The notes below the pieces were generated by a model, which was not told where the DNA came from, ran no database searches, and was given only the letters and a program-made list of their open reading frames with translations. A program made the position numbers and the translations under genes. Of a stretch of 64,000 bases of DNA, positions 59,028 to 64,000 are shown piece by piece (position 1 is the first letter of the stretch; each line of letters starts with the position of its first letter). This DNA comes from Gyromitra esculenta. Lineage: Eukaryota; Ascomycota; Pezizomycetes; Pezizales; Discinaceae. The stretch spans positions 930,001 through 994,000 of the forward strand of contig JBCAML010000001.1 of NCBI GenBank assembly GCA_038503075.1, written 5' to 3'.

Positions 59028-61316
59028 TCAGACCTGAAATTGAACTCCTCCGCTTTCTTTATCAGCATTTGTCCCCTTCCGTTTCAACATCTTCACCCTA
59101 GTGGCTGCATCAACCATACCACTACTCTCGAATCTCTTCCTTCTCGCTACTTGCTCTTTTATGACCGATCTAATTAATTCACCAGCGCACCTCGCATCAA
59201 TTTTAGAGTCATGACCTTGGGGGGAATCCCCGTCGACCTGTATCTTCCTTTCTAAATGCTTCTCCACAAGCCACTTGAGCTTATTTCGTAGCGGTAGTCC
59301 ACGCTGGTGGGGAAAGAGGATCGCTGTATCGACGATTGTGCGATGGCACAGTCGCAGCGCGTTTAGGTCGTTCTCTAATGCGTGACCAAGGATAGGTGTC
59401 TCTGAATCTATGTAACTCAGCAATAATGACCTCGCTGCCTCAGGAGAGGGTAGGATCGGTAATGTTTCCTCTACAGCGTCGCCGGAGAGCGTTGAAGAAG
59501 AGGGATTAATATAAGATTCTGAAGACGCGGGCATAGGTGGGTAGGGACTTCTTGAGTGAGGTTGGGCATTCATAATATGTTTAGGGAAAACGCCAGAGAA
59601 TCTGGAGTTGAGATCCAAGATCCCTCCTTTGGGGCGAACAAGGGTATCTACAACTACTTCGCCAGATGGAAATGCTGTGGCCGTGAGACGGATGAGCTCT
59701 AATCCCAAGGTCGTGTAGCACATCTCACAATCAAGGCAGATTGCCTTTTCGATTGACCTCTTTTTTTCAATCTCCGTAGCAGGGGATTGGGTATTCGGAG
59801 TCTCTATAAATTGCCAAATGGCAGCTAAGCGTTTTGCTTCGCTGACTTTATAAACGTGATTTTCGCAGGTAACACATCCAGATGACTGGCCGACTTTTTG
59901 GCGACAACAAGTGAATACCTTATCAGCATCACTAGGGGCAAAGGATGATCGTGTTCCTACGTTTATATTGTCAGCAATTAACTCACACCCACCTAAGAAT
60001 TGTCTAAGCTAAAAGCTGATAAACTCACTTGGCGGCCAAACTGCCCTTCCCCAGTGATAGACACACTTCCCTCCACTCGCCAGCTGCCCATCACTTTCCC
60101 TCCTACCGTCGAAAACCTGGAACCTAGTACTGCATCGATCGCAACTTTCCCATCCTCCAGCGGCTTCCATCCCTCTTTGTGCAACTTCCACATCCTTCAT
60201 CGTTGGCGATTCGAGTATATACCCATACTTCCCAAGTGCTTCCCAAGAGTGTAGCAAGGGCCTTAACGCAGGTAACTCCTCTGCAGGACTCAATCCAGTA
60301 ATCAGTGGTGGTTTACTATTATCCATACCGTTATCCACAACGACACCGTGAATTGTCATGGTCCTCTTCTTTTCTTCCTCCTCTCGTGCAGATTGTTTCC
60401 GCTTTTCTTCTTGTTCCTTTTGATATTCCGAGACGGAGGTTTTTTGGTACTTCACAATCCTCTTCTTCATGGCTTGCGTATATATAATTCTCATTTCCCT
60501 AGCAACCTTTTCTTCTTCATCCAATGCAAGTCGCAGCATCTGCTGGGGGTCGCCTTTCCCTTCATGAAGACGGACATATTCTTTGTGCAGAAGTGTTAAA
60601 AGCTGTAACCTTACAGCATGCTTCGCAGGAGACATCGGAACTAATCGTGGATTCAAAGTTAAAGGCTTTTCATGCTTTGTAGGCGCTGCGATGGTAACCT
60701 GGGCCAAGCGAGGGGAGGCAACTGAGGCGGACGGTTTTGGAACCGATGTCGTCAATGACAGAGATGTCTTTGCAGCTTTCTGAGGCATTGCAGTTCTTGA
60801 GAGCACAGTGGTAACTTTCGATGCAGGTGGTGGGGCTTTCTGCGTGACCGTTACATTTTTCTTTAGGATTGACTTCGGCCCGACAGCAGCCGAACCACTG
60901 GCTTCAACCTTTGTCTTTGTTCTCTTGTTCGTGGGAGGTGAATTATTAACTAAAAGGGCGCCACCACCCCCGGCATCGCTAGACGAAGCACTGTCTTCGT
61001 CATCTGAGAGCTTGCGCCTTTTATTTTCTCTTTTTCCTTCGTCATTCCTAAAGTTGCTCTCTACAATCCTTCGAAGCCTTGGATCCCCAGATATAGGCGG
61101 TTGGCTTTCGTCGACATCAGCGATCTTTGCAGGACATTCTGAAGCTCTCCCAGGTCGTGGATCAGTAGAGGGAGTTGCTGGAGCTGGGAGTGCCAATACT
61201 GGTGGAGCTGGTAAGGGAAGGTTGTGGGAGAATAGGCAGTGTGTAACGATGCAGCTTCCCCTAGCTTCGAGGGCGGGGCAGGGGACCTGCTGCCAAAGTG
61301 ACAGCGGGCGAAACAT
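59028..61316 (-). CDS. REX3: REX3-like RNA exonuclease (DEDDh)
   Basis: Two exons on the minus strand, 61316-60029 and 59956-59028, give 738 residues. I start at the ATG at 61316, because MFRPLSLWQQVPCP matches the family; upstream frame extends only with non-ATG codons. Residues 15-32 form a CCCH finger (C-x8-C-x4-C-x3-H). A long disordered Lys/Ser region follows, then a conserved middle domain (KHAVRLQLLTLLHKEYVRLH; CDRCSTRFQVF). The exonuclease domain carries CLDCEM (first D and E), GHALENDLNALRLCH (D) and GHDSKIDARCAGELI (H and last D), so all DEDDh residues are present. Rex3 trims RNase MRP RNA and, with Rex1/2, other small RNAs. It is nuclear in yeast. Confidence 0.88.
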
Positions 61317-61932
61317 GCTTACTATTGATGACAATAAAGGTGATGAGTTTGTAAGGAAGAAGGGCGCTGGTGACAGTGATAGTTGTTTAACTATGTTGAC
61401 CACAAGTACATGGTGAGTTGGTGTTATTCAAACGAAACCGCGTCGAGGCTGAGACCCAGTAATATGGCGTCGTTATGCATGCGTGTGGCGGTGCCCCAAG
61501 CCTCTCGGGAGATCTGACACAGACATCGAGCATGACTTCAAATTATACATCACTTAGAATTTGCATTTTGGATGTTTCACCATAACATCTTTTATCCCCC
61601 CCAAAGTAGGAGGACGATGTCATTCACGCCTTAGAGATCTCCACGGGCTTTCAAGTAGAGTATACAATGCTATGTGCTTTCTAGGCAGAATTACAACACA
61701 TACCCGAAAATGCTATCCGGATGAAGATGAAACTGTGACCTTCCATATTAGAGAATTAAATACATGTACCTACATATACATGTATGCATACAATCTCCCA
61801 TCAGGATCTCACTTGTGTCACGATATCTTTCATGGTGTGTTGTTTCAACCTCCACGTTTAAAGGATCCTCTACCCTTACCAGCGCATCTTTCTTCTACTA
61901 CCGAATGTCTATAACGATTAATTCGCTAGAAG
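61317..61932. promoter_or_regulatory. divergent intergenic region, REX3 and DJ-1/PfpI gene
   Basis: The two genes start in opposite directions 617 bases apart. Two TACATGTA sites lie at 61761-61768 and 61777-61784. A short open frame (61561-61914) has no domain and is not called. Confidence 0.5.
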
Positions 61933-62722
61933 ATGCCACAAATCAGAGTGGCTCTCATTGTGTAACCACCCTTCCTCTCTGCCAGTCATCTTTCTCTGAC
62001 CTCCCAACTCCTCTAGCTTTGACAATGCCGAGCTCCTCGATTTTGCAGGTCCGCTTGAGATCCTCTCAGTTGCCGCCAACCCACCATTCTCCAGTAGAAA
62101 TCCCCCGTTGCCGTCAGCAGATACGGCATCTCCATCGCCCGACCTAAAACGTATGATTTTTGATGTTTCCATATTATCTGAAACACCAACCTTCAAAACC
62201 TCCAACGGCAAAGGGTGCACCATGATGCGGGACATCGACCTCTTCTCTCATGAAGGTGATCCAGCGAATTGGGATGTTGTCATCGTGCCCGGTGGTATTG
62301 GTTCGCGAATTCAGATGCGAAACGAGAAACTACTGAAATGGATATGCTCCTTCACACTCTCAAAAGCAGATATATCTGCCAAGAAGAGGAAAGTGATACT
62401 AAGTGTTTGCACGGGAAGTTTGATACTTGCTACTGTAGGGGTTTTAGACGGAATGAAGATAACGACCCACCACAATGCAAGAGCCCTTGTCGAAAGCTTG
62501 GTTAAAGAGCACGGTGGAGAGGCTGAGGTGGTTGAAGATAGAGTTATTGAACAAATGCTGAAGGGGGGAAATGGAGAGGATTCGGGGGTCGATATTATTA
62601 CAAGTGGGGGTGTTTCGAGCGGAATCGACGCCACGCTTTATTTGATCAAGAAATTCGCTGGGCCTGAATGTGCAAGTGGTACTGCAGCCTGGATCGAGTA
62701 CGATTGGAAGGATGTTTATTAA
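61933..62722 (+). CDS. DJ-1/PfpI family protein (isonitrile hydratase-like)
   Basis: Two exons, 61933-61961 and 62017-62722, give 244 residues. The 29-base first exon supplies MPQIRVALIV, joining to VFDNAELLDFAGPLEIL in exon 2, the family's first strand and helix. VIVPGGIGSR leads to the nucleophile elbow SVCTGSLILATVGVLDG, with the reactive Cys, and then TTHHNA, the place of the usual TTHW. The end includes SGGVSSGIDATLYLIKKFAG. These cysteine-centred enzymes include isonitrile hydratases, glyoxalases and uncharacterised fungal proteins. Substrate cannot be read from sequence. Replacement of Trp by His after TTH may mark a distinct subgroup. Confidence 0.88.
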
Positions 62723-63515
62723 GTGTGTTTGTGGCGGCATGGTTCACCTCTTTCGGGTCGAGTACTCCAAACTCACGGAAATAAATGCGTTAAAGGAACA
62801 CCGCTTGGTCCGCCCTTTCCCTTTTTTAAAGACTTTTGTGATCTGCGAAAGCGCATATTCCTCTCACACACTCCTTAGCAAACTAGACAAACTCTAGAGA
62901 GAAAAACCGCCGATAGTATTGTATGTTGCCAAAAAAAAAACTCGGAATTTGTATCGCAGCCACGCCCCCCCTCTCAAACTCTCTACTGCAACCACAAATA
63001 AAGCTATGGAGTCAAGACAGAATATGGAATAAATCTCTGGTATATATTAGTACCTCATATACTATTTTCATAATTTGGCAGCTAGCGGGCTCCCTTCTAT
63101 CACGTATCCCGCCCAAGCCATAAAATCCCCGAATTTCAGTTTTCTCAATAGTTCCTCCAATTTTTTCTTAATGCCTACCCTAACATAAATAGTATATTAC
63201 TTATGATAGTACTTTTATACAGTACTTTAGCTAGCCCTTAAATCTATCTAGGGAGGTCGGCGTCTAATGAATAGTGAAGGTAGTAAAATAACATGCACAG
63301 CATGTACATAACAATAAGTTTACCCTAACAATAAAGGCTAAAGATTTTGGGTTCTATAACCTTTATTTGTGTATTAGTGTGGCTGCTGAGGGAGTGGTGG
63401 GGAAGGGAAGGCTGCACTATTATGCACGATTTTTTGGCTGCAATGCGAATTCCGGCTTTTTTCTTCTTGACAACGTACAATACAAATACTAAGCGGCCTC
63501 CATCTTATAGACGGT
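62723..63515. other. intergenic AT-rich region
   Basis: 3' flanks of two convergent genes. Short frames without domains. No TACATGTA site in this stretch. Confidence 0.55.
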
Positions 63516-64000
63516 TTAACTCCTGCTAGGATTCTCCGTCTCAGGAGCTCCTTCACTATCGTTCAAAACGCCAAAACTATTATCATTATCGTCGCCTATC
63601 TTCCCACCAGTATGCCCGAGACCTTGATCACGCCTTCCTATTTGCGCAACCAAATGCTTCTCTGCAACACGGCCCGGATCATCCGAACCCCCGATATCGG
63701 TGGCTAGAGTGGTGTCTTTGGGGACTTTAGACCAATCCAAGCCTTCTTCCAACGTTTCCTGGGAGCGGGCAGTATTGGGGACAACATTCTTGACATGAGG
63801 TTCAGTGTGACCACCACCGCTACCGCCAGCACCAGTATGTCGAGAACCTCGCCCTTCGGAAGAGCTATCGCCCCCTCCGGAATACTTCGATGAACTCAAT
63901 CCACCTCCGCTCCCTCCTCTTCCAGCATTCTTTGATGCACCAATTCTACGACCTGTAGCATCGATACTCTCGAGTTCATCGGGAGATACGTGAAAGGCTC
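63516..64000 (-). CDS. Gly/Ser-rich protein, C-terminal part (cut by window edge)
   Basis: An open frame of about 161 codons enters from the right edge and ends at 63516. It begins FHVSPDELESIDATGRR, passes through a Gly/Ser-rich stretch (SGGGLSSSKYSGGGDSSS) and ends with a conserved-looking block LDWSKVPKDTTLATDIGG, DPGRVAEKHLVAQIGRRDQG and GHTGGKIGDDNDNSFG. The start is outside the window. I do not recognise the family. Composition (hydrophilic, Gly/Asp/Lys) suggests a disordered, possibly stress-related protein, but that is only a compositional impression. Confidence 0.6.
   Translation of the reverse strand, partial: AFHVSPDELESIDATGRRIGASKNAGRGGSGGGLSSSKYSGGGDSSSEGRGSRHTGAGGSGGGHTEPHVKNVVPNTARSQETLEEGLDWSKVPKDTTLATDIGGSDDPGRVAEKHLVAQIGRRDQGLGHTGGKIGDDNDNSFGVLNDSEGAPETENPSRS

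Noticed and set aside
1..64000. CRISPR arrays, operons, Shine-Dalgarno sites
   Set aside because: No regularly spaced direct repeats were seen, and the intron-rich genes mark this as nuclear eukaryotic DNA where such features do not apply.

Overview
The window is nuclear DNA of a filamentous ascomycete (Pezizomycotina). Genes are split by many short introns (about 45-110 bases) with GT-AG ends and TACTAAC/CTAAC-like branch sites. The proteins have fungal relatives (eEF2, ERG26-like, BPL1, MGM101, PBI2, WHI5/NRM1-like, REX3, NTR2). The tRNA-Gly carries a canonical nuclear tRNA intron. I cannot place it to genus; a Pezizomycetes or Orbiliomycetes origin is a guess. All gene models were built by eye: introns were chosen so that reading phase closes exactly and the protein matches the known family.

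Layout, left to right. 1-6886 is AT-rich with no convincing intact gene, only one possible coding remnant and a perfect 22-base palindrome. 6887-8623 is a five-exon MFS transporter of the allantoate/nicotinate permease type. 12886-15804 is a complete eEF2 with strong codon bias. 16857-16958 is tRNA-Gly(UCC) with a 31-base intron. 21368-23173 is a WHI5/NRM1-like G1/S repressor. 26110-28810 (-) is an RBM26/27-Rmn1-like RNA-binding protein of the nuclear exosome-targeting machinery. 30008-32023 (-) holds decayed orphan coding sequence, one piece with two in-frame stops that could each come from C-to-T change. 32629-34009 is a mitochondrial PDK/BCKDK-family kinase. 35088-35549 is a PBI2-like proteinase inhibitor. 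37655-38868 is an ERG26-like sterol dehydrogenase.

39635-43751 is a compact cluster: biotin-protein ligase (-), then divergently a twin-CX9C cytochrome oxidase assembly factor (COA4-like) and MGM101 (+). 44700-48845 is a tandem duplication of about 2 kb. One copy encodes an intact single-pass membrane orphan and the other is broken. 48926-50869 (-) is a ZIP zinc transporter with a 15-base microexon. It is divergent from a TPT/DMT nucleotide-sugar-type transporter (51727-53002). 53679-55753 is a head-to-head pair of spliceosomal genes, SmG (-) and NTR2 (+), whose start codons are only 209 bases apart. 56420-57976 (-) is a single-exon orphan, 59028-61316 (-) is REX3-like, 61933-62722 is a DJ-1/PfpI protein, and the right edge cuts a Gly/Ser-rich protein.

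About half of the window is gene-poor. Across non-coding DNA and introns, but not in coding exons, the palindrome TACATGTA recurs 19 times, far above a rough chance expectation of one or two. This is the most unusual sequence-level signal I found.
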